Source: an uncultured Bacteroidales bacterium
Lineage (GTDB): Bacteria > Bacteroidota > Bacteroidia > Bacteroidales > UBA932
Reading direction: 5' to 3'
DNA length: 5,846 nucleotides
Assembly (NCBI GenBank): GCA_946184255.1
Contig: CAMHFA010000076.1
Span: 1 to 5,846 of the forward strand
Shown here one piece after another: positions 1 to 5,846 of the stretch. Under the pieces are notes generated by a model. That model saw only the letters and a list, made by a program, of their open reading frames with translations. It was not told where the DNA came from and searched no databases. Every line of letters starts with the position of its first letter. Within the stretch, counting starts at the first letter, position 1. The position numbers were made by a program, and so were the translations under genes.

Positions 1-476
1 GCACAGGCTTCCATCAGGTGAAGCATGGTTATATAGTAAGTATAGTATCTAAGACCGACATCCTGGATGTCTATAAGAAGGACGTCGAACCTATCCATAA
101 CATCCTTGTCCGGAATACGTTTCCCGCCTCCATAAAGGGAGAAAACTTCAACTCCCGTCTGGGGGTCCAAGCCACTGTCCACCTTCTCTCCGGCATCCGC
201 AGTACCCCTGAATCCATGCTCCGGAGAAAAGATAATGCGGATATCAACTCCCTTATCCAGTAGCACATCCACCAGATGTGGCCCGAACTCCGAGCCATTC
301 ACCACATCTCCGACTATTCCACTCTGGTTGCTGAACACAGCGACCTTCTTTCCTTCAAGGCCGGGAACATATCGGTCGAATCGTTCATCACCTAGAATGA
401 CCTTCCCGGATGTCTGTCCGGAACATCCCAGAAAGGTCATTAGAAAAAAGGCAGCAAGCAGTCTCTTCATGATCAT
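1..476 (-). CDS. Predicted lipoprotein of the DUF1343 / NamZ exo-N-acetylmuramidase family (GH171), 5' part only
   Basis: The family includes the exo-beta-N-acetylmuramidase NamZ, which releases MurNAc from the non-reducing ends of peptidoglycan fragments. Assignment rests on family motifs read in the translation. Numbered from the ATG at 470, these are VAVFSNQSG (43-51), FSPEHGFRG (81-89), an AGE turn (93-95), DPQTG (102-106), FSLYGG (110-115), and IDIQDVGLRYYTY (133-145). The gene is cut by the left edge after about 156 residues, probably under half of a protein usually near 400 residues. The N-terminus is a lipoprotein signal: MKRLL, a hydrophobic stretch, then FLGC with Cys16 as lipidation site. 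No acidic residues follow the Cys, so a surface-export signal is not evident and a periplasm-facing lipoprotein is likelier. Two in-frame starts exist: ATG 476 overlaps the atpG stop as ATGA, and ATG 470 gives a more typical signal peptide (MKR). The family call is firm; the exact substrate is inferred. Confidence 0.87.
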   Translation of the reverse strand, partial: MIMKRLLAAFFLMTFLGCSGQTSGKVILGDERFDRYVPGLEGKKVAVFSNQSGIVGDVVNGSEFGPHLVDVLLDKGVDIRIIFSPEHGFRGTADAGEKVDSGLDPQTGVEVFSLYGGGKRIPDKDVMDRFDVLLIDIQDVGLRYYTYYITMLHLMEAC

Positions 477-1390
477 TGCATCGATCCGCCGACTATGTCG
501 AGAATCTCGGAAGTGATCTTCTGCTGGCGTCCCTTGTTGTACTCCAAGGTAAGTTCCTCCAGGAGGTCATTGCCGTTGTCCGTCGCAGTCTGCATAGCGA
601 CGGTCCTTGCAGCATGCTCTGCGGCATTGCTGTCAAGAAGGGTTGTGAATATCCTCAAGCGGATAACCTTGGGCAGAAGGACCTCCAGCAGTTCGGCCGG
701 AGAGGGCTCGACGATAAGGTCTTCGGGATTCCTGGGTCTTGGTATTTCTTCCTCAACTACATCTGGGCGCTTCCCCGCATTGAGGTCCATCTGCCCTTCT
801 TCCAGATTCAGCGGCAGGAAGACCTGCCTGGTAGTTGGCTGGGATGCGGTGGACTTGAAATGGTTGTAAACGAGTTCAATCTTGTCGAAAACACCATCGG
901 TGAAGCCGTTCAGAAGTTCCTGTGCCAGGGCGGCAGCTGCTCCATAATTAGGGGATTCAGCCATCCGGGAATAGTCTGCCCCGCCAGGGAAGCCAACCTT
1001 CCTCATAGCATCCTGGACCTTCCGTCCAACCGGATAAACCTTTATGTCAGAGTCATCCAGGCCCGCGGAACGATATTCATTGATTACAGATAAGGTTTCC
1101 CGGACAACGTTGGAATTGAAAGCCCCGCAAAGGGAAGAATTTGACGAGAAAGCCACTATTGCCACCCTCTTGACCGGCCGAGAAACCAGTAGTTCCGATC
1201 CAGTTACAGGAGTGGTGGACATAAGATCGACCAGGATCCTATGGAGGTGGTTCTCGTACGGCAACATGTTCCCAATCGCCTGCTGTGCCTTGCGAAGTTT
1301 GGCGGAAGCAACGAGTTTCATCGCCGAAGTGATCTTCAGCGTGCTCCCGACGGAAGCAATCCTACCCTTTATTTCTTTCAGGGAAGCCAT
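473..1390 (-). CDS. atpG: F1Fo ATP synthase gamma subunit
   Basis: Gamma is the central rotor shaft of F1. Its N- and C-terminal helices form a coiled coil inside the alpha3-beta3 barrel, and its foot sits on the c-ring with epsilon. The 305-residue product has the family's N-terminal helix (IKGRIASVGSTLKITSAMK, residues 7-25), the central Rossmann-like domain with SLCGAFNSN (86-94), and the C-terminal helix with ARTVAMQTATDNGNDLL (261-277) and NKGRQQKITSEI (285-296). It is longer than the 287-residue E. coli protein, largely because of an acidic, proline-rich stretch at about residues 194-228, just before the C-terminal helix. The ATG shares one base with the atpA stop (TGATG), which fixes the start and implies translational coupling. 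The TGA stop overlaps the next gene's possible ATG by four bases. No Shine-Dalgarno sequence is visible upstream. Confidence 0.98.
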   Translation of the reverse strand: MASLKEIKGRIASVGSTLKITSAMKLVASAKLRKAQQAIGNMLPYENHLHRILVDLMSTTPVTGSELLVSRPVKRVAIVAFSSNSSLCGAFNSNVVRETLSVINEYRSAGLDDSDIKVYPVGRKVQDAMRKVGFPGGADYSRMAESPNYGAAAALAQELLNGFTDGVFDKIELVYNHFKSTASQPTTRQVFLPLNLEEGQMDLNAGKRPDVVEEEIPRPRNPEDLIVEPSPAELLEVLLPKVIRLRIFTTLLDSNAAEHAARTVAMQTATDNGNDLLEELTLEYNKGRQQKITSEILDIVGGSMQ

Positions 1391-2976
1391 CAGGCTACTA
1401 AGGTTTTGACTATTGCGTCTGCGGTTTCTTCAAGGACCTTGGTCACTTCTTCATTGATCTTCCCCTCTCCCAAGAGATTAAGGACATCCTGATGGGCCGC
1501 CCTCATCCGGTCAAGGAAAAGTGTCTGGAACTCAGGAACTTGATCAGTCTTAATCTCACTCATCAAAGAGTGGGTGCCACAGTAAAGGATCGCGACCTGC
1601 TCCCCTACAGGCATCGGAGAATACTGTGCCTGGACAAGCAGTTTGTTGTTTTTTCGACCCTTGTCGAGAGCCATGGCCGTCACCTTGTCCAAGTCAGAAG
1701 AGAACTTGGAGAAAGACTCCAGCTCATTGTACTGTGCCTGGTCAATCTTAAGTGTTCCGGCAACTTTCTTCATTGATTTCACCTGTGCCGAGCCACCGAC
1801 CCTGGAGACCGAAATACCCACATTGATAGCAGGTCTCTGTCCCTGGTTGAACAGGCCGGATTCCAGGTAAATCTGTCCGTCGGTAATTGAAATGACATTG
1901 GTAGGAATGTAGGCTGAGACATCTCCAGCCTGGGTTTCAATTATAGGAAGAGCAGTCAAAGAGCCACCCGCCTTGACCTTACCTTTCAGTGAATCCGGAA
2001 GATCGTTCATCTGTTCCGCCACTTCCTGCTGGTCGATTATCTTGGCCGCTCTCTCCAGAAGCCTGGAATGGAGATAGAAAACGTCTCCAGGATAAGCCTC
2101 ACGGCCTGAAGGACGATGAAGGATCAGGGAAACCTCACGATAGGCAACTGCCTGCTTGGATAGATCGTCATAGACGACCAGGGCAGACCGTCCTGTGTCC
2201 CTGAAATATTCCCCGATGGCAGCCCCGGCAAAGGGAGCAAAATACTGAAGTGCAGCAGGATCGGCTGCAGTGGCTGCAACTACGATCGTATAGTCCATAG
2301 CCCCTTTGGCGCGAAGGGTCTCGACTATGTTGGCAACCGTGGAGCCTTTTTGTCCAACCGCAACGTAGATACAGTAAACGGGTTTCCCGGACTGGTAGAA
2401 CGAACGCTGGTTGATGATAGTATCTATCGCTATCGCCGTCTTTCCGGTCTGGCGGTCACCGATTATGAGCTCCCTCTGTCCACGGCCGATAGGGATCATG
2501 GCATCAATTGCCTTGAGTCCTGTCTGCAACGGCTCCGTAACTGGCTGACGGTAAACTACTCCCGGAGCCTTACGCTCAAGAGGCATCTCCACCAGTTCTC
2601 CTTCGATGTTGCCGAGTCCGTCCAGAGGTGTTCCCAGAGGATCCACCACACGGCCCAGCATGGATTCTCCCACCTTGATGGAAGCAATGCGCCCGGTACG
2701 GCGTACGGTCATGCCTTCCTTCACCTCATCGGTAGGTCCAAGTAGGACGGCTCCGACATTGTCCTGCTCCAGGTTCATCACGACACCCATCACCCCGCTT
2801 TCGAATTCGAGCAACTCCCCAGCTTCGGCATTTGTCAGGCCATACATCCTGGCAACACCATCGCTGACCTGGAGCACCTTGCCGATTTCTTCGAAATGAA
2901 GGGAGGTATCGATGTCCTTCAACTGTTGAAGGAGCACCTGGGAAACTTCACTTGGTTTGATATTGTTCTGCGCCAT
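1390..2976 (-). CDS. atpA: F1Fo ATP synthase alpha subunit
   Basis: Alpha alternates with beta in the F1 hexamer. It carries the non-catalytic nucleotide sites and gives an arginine finger to the catalytic beta sites. The 528-residue protein has the N-terminal beta-barrel domain (about 28-95), the P-loop GDRQTGKT (173-180), a Walker B strand LVVYDD (266-271), the family signature [14 protein letters not shown] (382-395) with Arg392 as the likely arginine finger, and a C-terminal helical domain. The extreme N-terminus (about residues 1-25) is the helix expected to contact delta on top of F1. Length is slightly above the 513 of E. coli, partly from a longer segment around [16 protein letters not shown] (323-338). 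The start lies six bases after the atpH stop, and those six bases are all T on the coding strand. There is no purine-rich ribosome binding site. The stop shares its last base with the atpG start. Confidence 0.99.
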   Translation of the reverse strand: MAQNNIKPSEVSQVLLQQLKDIDTSLHFEEIGKVLQVSDGVARMYGLTNAEAGELLEFESGVMGVVMNLEQDNVGAVLLGPTDEVKEGMTVRRTGRIASIKVGESMLGRVVDPLGTPLDGLGNIEGELVEMPLERKAPGVVYRQPVTEPLQTGLKAIDAMIPIGRGQRELIIGDRQTGKTAIAIDTIINQRSFYQSGKPVYCIYVAVGQKGSTVANIVETLRAKGAMDYTIVVAATAADPAALQYFAPFAGAAIGEYFRDTGRSALVVYDDLSKQAVAYREVSLILHRPSGREAYPGDVFYLHSRLLERAAKIIDQQEVAEQMNDLPDSLKGKVKAGGSLTALPIIETQAGDVSAYIPTNVISITDGQIYLESGLFNQGQRPAINVGISVSRVGGSAQVKSMKKVAGTLKIDQAQYNELESFSKFSSDLDKVTAMALDKGRKNNKLLVQAQYSPMPVGEQVAILYCGTHSLMSEIKTDQVPEFQTLFLDRMRAAHQDVLNLLGEGKINEEVTKVLEETADAIVKTLVA

Positions 2977-2982
2977 AAAAAA

Positions 2983-3555
2983 CTAAACTATTCTACGGTT
3001 ACGTTCCACGAACTGCCGCTTGATCAATTCGAGTTGATGGGAGACCGATGCATCCAGCAACTGGTCCTCGACTTCCAGAAGGAAGCCACCTATTAAAGAC
3101 TCATCAACTTCAGTCTTGAGAAGGAGTTTCTTTCCTGTCCGGGATTCTATCATGGTCCTGATCCTATCCTCCAAATCCAGCGAAACCGAGTCAGAAGCAG
3201 GAAATACCAGCCTGCCACGGACAATATCGCGGGATTTGTAATAGAGTGACACGAAGCTGTTAAAAATGAATCTAATATCACTCAGGCGACCGTTCCTGGC
3301 CATGAGATTGATGAACTTGATGATCTCAGGGGCCAGAGTTTCACCCTTCCCGGCTATGACTGTCTCAAAAAGGGTTATCTTCTGTTCGGGAGAGACTGTC
3401 TCCTTGTCATCGACTGCACGACGTAAATCAGGGACCGAGCCCATGGCTTCCTGAAGCTCCTGGACCTGGCGCACCACAACCTCTCCGTTACCGGTCTCAT
3501 CGACCAGTTTCAGAAGGGCTTTTGCGTAACGTGAAGCGATGATTCCCTCGCTCAT
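2983..3555 (-). CDS. atpH: F1Fo ATP synthase delta subunit
   Basis: Delta (the OSCP homologue) sits on top of F1 and ties the alpha N-termini to the C-terminus of the b dimer, forming the peripheral stalk that stops F1 from turning. The product has 190 residues, slightly longer than the 177 of E. coli. Its N-terminal six-helix domain begins with the typical ASRYAKALLKL (residues 7-17) and runs to about 105, including FINLMARNGRL. The C-terminal domain carries the conserved DESLIGGFLLEVEDQLLDAS (151-170), where family members usually show a Gly-Gly turn, followed by a helix ending in RQFVER. The ATG overlaps the atpF stop by four bases (ATGA), which supports both the start and coupled translation. 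A GAGG sits only two bases before the ATG, too close to be a normal ribosome binding site. Confidence 0.97.
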   Translation of the reverse strand: MSEGIIASRYAKALLKLVDETGNGEVVVRQVQELQEAMGSVPDLRRAVDDKETVSPEQKITLFETVIAGKGETLAPEIIKFINLMARNGRLSDIRFIFNSFVSLYYKSRDIVRGRLVFPASDSVSLDLEDRIRTMIESRTGKKLLLKTEVDESLIGGFLLEVEDQLLDASVSHQLELIKRQFVERNRRIV

Positions 3556-4043
3556 GACCTCAATTCATCTATAAACCTTCCCACCAGTCCGTCCTGCTCC
3601 TTGTCGGAGTCAAGCTCCTTCCTAAGGACCTTCTCGGCAACATTGACGGAAAGTAGTGCAACTTCTTTCCGGATGTCCCTGAGAGCACTCTCTTTCTCGG
3701 CAGCGATCTGGACACGGGCCTGCTCAAGGATTTTGGATGCTTCATCCTGTGCCTGAACCTTGGCCTGCTCGACCATCTTGTCACGGGCATTAGCAGCTTC
3801 CTTAAGGATCCTGCTCTGCTCCTTGCGGGCATCTTCAACGATCGCGGCCTGCTCGGAAGCAAGATTGCGGAGCTTTTCCTCCGCCTCCCTGGCCTGCCTG
3901 ATCGAATCGTTTATCCTGTCTGCCCTCTTCTGGACCGAGTCGATGATCATCGGAAATCCCCACTTCGCAAGCACGAAGAAGACGATGCCGAAAATCAGCG
4001 TCATCCACACGAGCAATCCGAAATCAGGAGTGATGAGTGACAT
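3552..4043 (-). CDS. atpF: F1Fo ATP synthase b subunit
   Basis: Subunit b is the peripheral stalk: one N-terminal membrane helix and a long cytoplasmic dimeric coiled coil reaching delta. The 163-residue protein shows exactly this. A short N-terminus (MSLITPDFG) leads into a hydrophobic helix (about residues 8-27), then WGFPMIIDSVQKRADRI at the membrane exit, and then an uninterrupted Ala/Glu/Lys/Arg-rich helix to about residue 135 with no Pro or Gly. The C-terminal part, including VALLSVNVAEKVLRKEL, is the expected delta-binding region. Length is close to E. coli b (156). There is a single b gene and no sign of a second b-prime copy, so a homodimer is expected. The start follows the atpE stop after one base; a weak purine run (AAGTAAG) precedes it. 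Confidence 0.97.
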   Translation of the reverse strand: MSLITPDFGLLVWMTLIFGIVFFVLAKWGFPMIIDSVQKRADRINDSIRQAREAEEKLRNLASEQAAIVEDARKEQSRILKEAANARDKMVEQAKVQAQDEASKILEQARVQIAAEKESALRDIRKEVALLSVNVAEKVLRKELDSDKEQDGLVGRFIDELRS

Positions 4044-4044
4044 C

Positions 4045-4290
4045 TTACTTTGCTATGAGACAGACTACTATTGCAAAAAGGCAGGCTCCTTCGATAAGGG
4101 CGCTGACGATGATGGCGGTCATCCTGTAGTGACCTGCCTGCTCAGGTTGGCGTGCTCCTGCCTCAAGGGAGGCCTGACCGATCTTACCTATACCAAAGGC
4201 TGCGGCAAATGCTGCAAAAGCAGCTCCGACCGCCTTGCCCAGTACACCAAGAGACATACTTGCCTGAAGTAAAAAAGCTAATGGTAACAT
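4045..4290 (-). CDS. atpE: F1Fo ATP synthase c subunit (proteolipid)
   Basis: The c subunit forms the rotor ring that carries protons across the membrane. The 81-residue hairpin has TM1 at about 13-38, the polar loop with RQP (47-49), and TM2 at about 57-79 with the essential carboxylate Glu67 in LIEG. Aligned on the RQP loop, the sodium-ligand positions of the Ilyobacter c subunit are Ile34, Gly68 and Ala69 here, so the sequence fits a proton-type ring. TM1 is unusual: the usual run of alternating glycines is Ala27-x-Ala29-x-Ala31-x-Gly33-x-Gly35, with Phe at 25, 28 and 32. I chose the first ATG because the extra MLPLAFLLQA matches the N-terminal extension remembered from other Bacteroidota c subunits; Met12 (ATG at 4257) is an alternative. 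The gene is preceded by the largest gap in the operon. Confidence 0.97.
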   Translation of the reverse strand: MLPLAFLLQASMSLGVLGKAVGAAFAAFAAAFGIGKIGQASLEAGARQPEQAGHYRMTAIIVSALIEGACLFAIVVCLIAK

Positions 4291-4309
4291 AATGCTATTG
4301 TATTAAAAA
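4291..4309 (-). promoter_or_regulatory. AT-rich leader before atpE, possible translation-initiation region
   Basis: These 19 bases are the only sizeable gap between genes in the window. On the coding strand they read TTTTTAATACAATAGCATT, then the atpE ATG. They hold no Shine-Dalgarno-like sequence and 16 of 19 bases are A or T. In Bacteroidota, initiation usually relies on an unstructured A/T-rich region rather than a Shine-Dalgarno match, and the c subunit must be made in large excess over the others. An open initiation site here is therefore a reasonable inference. I see no clear Bacteroidota promoter pair (TTTG / TAnnTTTG), so internal transcription is not claimed. Confidence 0.35.
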
Positions 4310-5368
4310 TTAATCAGTTTCTGCTTTTTGTCTGGACAGTCCTATGAAGACTGCCGAGAGCATTGTGAACACATATGCCTGGATGAACGCAACCAGAAGC
4401 TCGAGGCAGTCCATGAAAACCCCGAGGATGACAGCCACAGCACTCAGTCCACCATTGACAGCTGCTCCCATCTTCGCCGTAAGGAAGATGACCGCCACAA
4501 CTCCCAGAATCATGAAATGTCCTGCGAGAATGTTAGCGAAAAGCCTGACCATGAGGCTGAAAGGCTTGGTGAACATGCCTATGATCTCAATAGCCGGCAT
4601 CAGCGGGACCGGTACCTTCAGCCAAGTAGGAACATCTGGCCAAAGGATATCCTTCCAGTAGTGTTTGTTTCCGAATATATTGACTGTAAAGAAGGTAAAC
4701 AGCGCCAGAACGAGAGTCACCGCAATGTTGCCAGTAACATTCGCTCCACCCGGGAAGAAGGGCACAATTCCCATCAGGTTGTTAATGAATATGAAGAAGA
4801 ATGCTGTCAAGAGATAAGGGGAATACTTCCGATAGTCTTCTCCGACACAATCCTTGATGATGTCGTCCTCTACCATTGTCACAAGCATCTCCATTACTCC
4901 CACACCACCCTTTGGAGCCTCCTCGGTCGCATCATGCTTCCTGTACCATCTTGCTGTACCAAGCACGATGAAGAGCAGCAGGGCGCTGTTGATCAAAAGT
5001 CCCAGAACATTCTTGGTGATGGAAAAATCCCAGGGACGGATTTCTGATCCATCCGGGCCGGCTTCGACTATCTTGTTCTCGTACTTACCGGACCGGGCAA
5101 TCTGAAATCCATGATACTCACCTTCTTCCAGATGCTTTGAGGAGAAAATGCAGAGTCCTTTGCCGGTCTCGCTTATGACTATGACCGGAAGTGGAATGCT
5201 GACAGGCTTGCCGTTGACAGTTGTTATGTGCCATTCGTAGGAATCACGGACATGTCCGTAGAGATATTCATCCATGTCAAGGTCAACCTCGGTGTCCGGG
5301 GCTTCCTGCGCCGCCGCACAGAAAGGCAGCAGCAACAAAAAGATGAATATTAACCTCCAGGATTTCAT
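4310..5368 (-). CDS. atpB: F1Fo ATP synthase a subunit with signal peptide and periplasmic N-terminal domain
   Basis: Subunit a provides the two half-channels for protons at the c-ring. I start it at the ATG at 5368, which overlaps the atpC stop as ATGA and opens directly into a signal peptide; a GTG at 5401 would add 11 residues inside atpC. The product has 352 residues against 271 in E. coli. Residues 1-20 are a signal peptide with likely cleavage at CAAA/Q. Residues 21-115 form a soluble, probably periplasmic domain with SYEWHI and PLPVIVIS. The membrane part (about 120-345) follows, including NNLMGIVPF (196-204) and the key helix with MVRLFANILAGH (273-284). Arg275 matches the essential E. 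coli Arg210. His284 and Glu323 stand where E. coli has Glu219 and His245, and Gln330 matches Gln252. The extended N-terminus is typical of Bacteroidota. Confidence 0.97.
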   Translation of the reverse strand: MKSWRLIFIFLLLLPFCAAAQEAPDTEVDLDMDEYLYGHVRDSYEWHITTVNGKPVSIPLPVIVISETGKGLCIFSSKHLEEGEYHGFQIARSGKYENKIVEAGPDGSEIRPWDFSITKNVLGLLINSALLLFIVLGTARWYRKHDATEEAPKGGVGVMEMLVTMVEDDIIKDCVGEDYRKYSPYLLTAFFFIFINNLMGIVPFFPGGANVTGNIAVTLVLALFTFFTVNIFGNKHYWKDILWPDVPTWLKVPVPLMPAIEIIGMFTKPFSLMVRLFANILAGHFMILGVVAVIFLTAKMGAAVNGGLSAVAVILGVFMDCLELLVAFIQAYVFTMLSAVFIGLSRQKAETD

Positions 5369-5607
5369 AGCTCTACACAAGCGGTTACATGGTTGTCGCA
5401 CACTTCCACGAAACCGGAAGAAATAGTGATTTTGCCATCCTTTTCCCCGTCTATCTTGTACATTATGTTCCCTTCAACCAATGAAGAGATCAGTGGAGCA
5501 TGATCTTTCAGTACTTCGAACCGTCCCAGCGTTCCAGGAAGTTCGACACTGAGGACCGATTCATGCACAAGGGTGCGTTCGGGAGATATGATGTCCAGGA
5601 TTATCAT
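5365..5607 (-). CDS. atpC: F1Fo ATP synthase epsilon subunit, short form
   Basis: Epsilon joins the gamma foot to the c-ring and in many bacteria inhibits ATP hydrolysis through a C-terminal two-helix domain. This protein has only 80 residues and corresponds to the N-terminal beta-sandwich: [20 protein letters not shown] at the start, a [16 protein letters not shown] segment (28-43) that matches the family G-x-hydrophobic...H-APL motif, and [12 protein letters not shown] near the end. The helical domain found in the 139-residue E. coli protein is absent, and the stop is followed at once by atpB, so this is not a frameshifted longer gene as far as the next frame shows. Short epsilons are known in this phylum. 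The ATG overlaps the atpD stop (ATGA), and the TGA overlaps the atpB start in the same way. Confidence 0.96.
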   Translation of the reverse strand: MIILDIISPERTLVHESVLSVELPGTLGRFEVLKDHAPLISSLVEGNIMYKIDGEKDGKITISSGFVEVCDNHVTACVEL

Positions 5608-5846
5608 TTAGCCTGCGCCAGGATTGCTTCGCCTTTCTTAATAGCATCGTCCAAGGTACCTACATTCAGGAAAGCCTGTTCAGGAAGGTAATCTACCTCT
5701 CCATCCAGGATTCTCCTGAATCCGTCAACAGTATCCTGGATGTCCACCATGACACCGGGTACACCAGTAAACTGTTCAGCAACAGCGAAAGGCTGTGAAA
5801 GGAACCTCTGTACCCTTCGGGCCCGGTTCACAGTCTGCTTGTCTTC
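5604..5846 (-). CDS. atpD: F1Fo ATP synthase beta subunit, C-terminal fragment
   Basis: Beta carries the catalytic ATP sites of F1. Only the last 80 residues of a protein usually near 470-510 residues are in the window, so no P-loop or catalytic residue can be checked. The reading frame is open to the right edge and starts with Glu-Asp-Lys, which by comparison with E. coli is the end of the DELSEED loop that contacts gamma; the edge therefore cuts that motif. The helical C-terminal domain is otherwise intact: [19 protein letters not shown] (10-28), [13 protein letters not shown] (36-48), and [18 protein letters not shown] (50-67). The stop overlaps the atpC start by four bases. It leads the part of the operon seen here, an order (atpD-atpC before atpB) typical of Bacteroidota and unlike the atpB-first order of E. 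coli. Confidence 0.97.
   Translation of the reverse strand, partial: EDKQTVNRARRVQRFLSQPFAVAEQFTGVPGVMVDIQDTVDGFRRILDGEVDYLPEQAFLNVGTLDDAIKKGEAILAQAK

Noticed and set aside
71..298. Small minus-strand frame of 75 codons within the left-edge gene
   Set aside because: It overlaps the NamZ-like reading frame on the same strand in another phase, and only the NamZ frame shows conserved family motifs and a lipoprotein signal.
476..1093. Open frame of 205 codons on the plus strand opposite atpG
   Set aside because: It is antisense to a strongly conserved gamma subunit, has no recognisable motif and no sign of its own initiation site.
2977..2982. Run of six T before atpA as the tail of a terminator
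   Set aside because: It lies between the atpH stop and the atpA start. I see no GC-rich hairpin before it, and termination here would silence the essential alpha and gamma genes.
4045..4290. Sodium-translocating c subunit
   Set aside because: A Gln at residue 39 drew attention, but alignment on the RQP loop puts Ile34 at the sodium-ligand Gln position and Gly68-Ala69 at the Ser-Thr positions, so the sodium site is not formed.
4328..5047. Open frame of 239 codons on the plus strand
   Set aside because: It is wholly antisense to atpB, and its translation is polar and His/Ser/Glu-rich with no recognisable domain. It is a shadow of the real gene's codon pattern.
5369..5401. GTG at 5401 as start of atpB, adding 11 residues
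   Set aside because: The extra residues lie inside atpC, contain two Cys and several Arg ahead of the signal peptide, and the ATG at 5368 forms a standard ATGA overlap and starts a normal signal peptide.

Overview
The window is most of an F-type ATP synthase (F1Fo) operon. All genes lie on the minus strand, so transcription runs from position 5846 towards 1. In transcriptional order they are: atpD (beta; only the last 80 codons), atpC (epsilon), atpB (a), atpE (c), atpF (b), atpH (delta), atpA (alpha), atpG (gamma), and then the 5' part of an unrelated gene for a predicted lipoprotein of the DUF1343/NamZ family, cut by the left edge. No RNA gene, mobile element, CRISPR array or terminator was seen. 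Essentially the whole window is coding; the longest gap between genes is 19 bases.

The organism is very probably a member of the Bacteroidota, most likely Bacteroidales. The reasons are the split gene order with atpD-atpC leading atpB-E-F-H-A-G, the a subunit with a cleavable signal peptide and a periplasmic N-terminal domain of about 95 residues, the short 80-residue epsilon, the alpha, gamma and delta sequence style, and the lack of convincing Shine-Dalgarno sequences in front of the genes. I cannot name a genus from this.

Layout: 5846-5365 holds the beta C-terminus and epsilon; 5368-3552 holds the membrane Fo parts a, c and b; 3555-473 holds the stalk and F1 subunits delta, alpha and gamma; 476-1 holds the NamZ-like gene. 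The junctions are very tight: four ATGA overlaps (atpD/atpC, atpC/atpB, atpF/atpH, atpG/namZ-like), one TGATG overlap (atpA/atpG), and gaps of 1, 6 and 19 bases elsewhere. This suggests translational coupling within one transcript. The only real break is the AT-rich 19-base leader before atpE, whose product is needed in many copies.

Together the eight Atp proteins make the complete set of bacterial F1Fo subunits. The a/c interface looks like a proton machine: the essential Arg and Glu are present and the sodium-ligand pattern in c is absent. The points most worth a second look are the alanine/phenylalanine-rich first helix of the c subunit, the mitochondria-like His/Glu swap in subunit a, the missing small gene between atpC and atpB, and the coupling of a predicted peptidoglycan-recycling lipoprotein to the end of the operon. 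I do not see a novel multi-gene system here.
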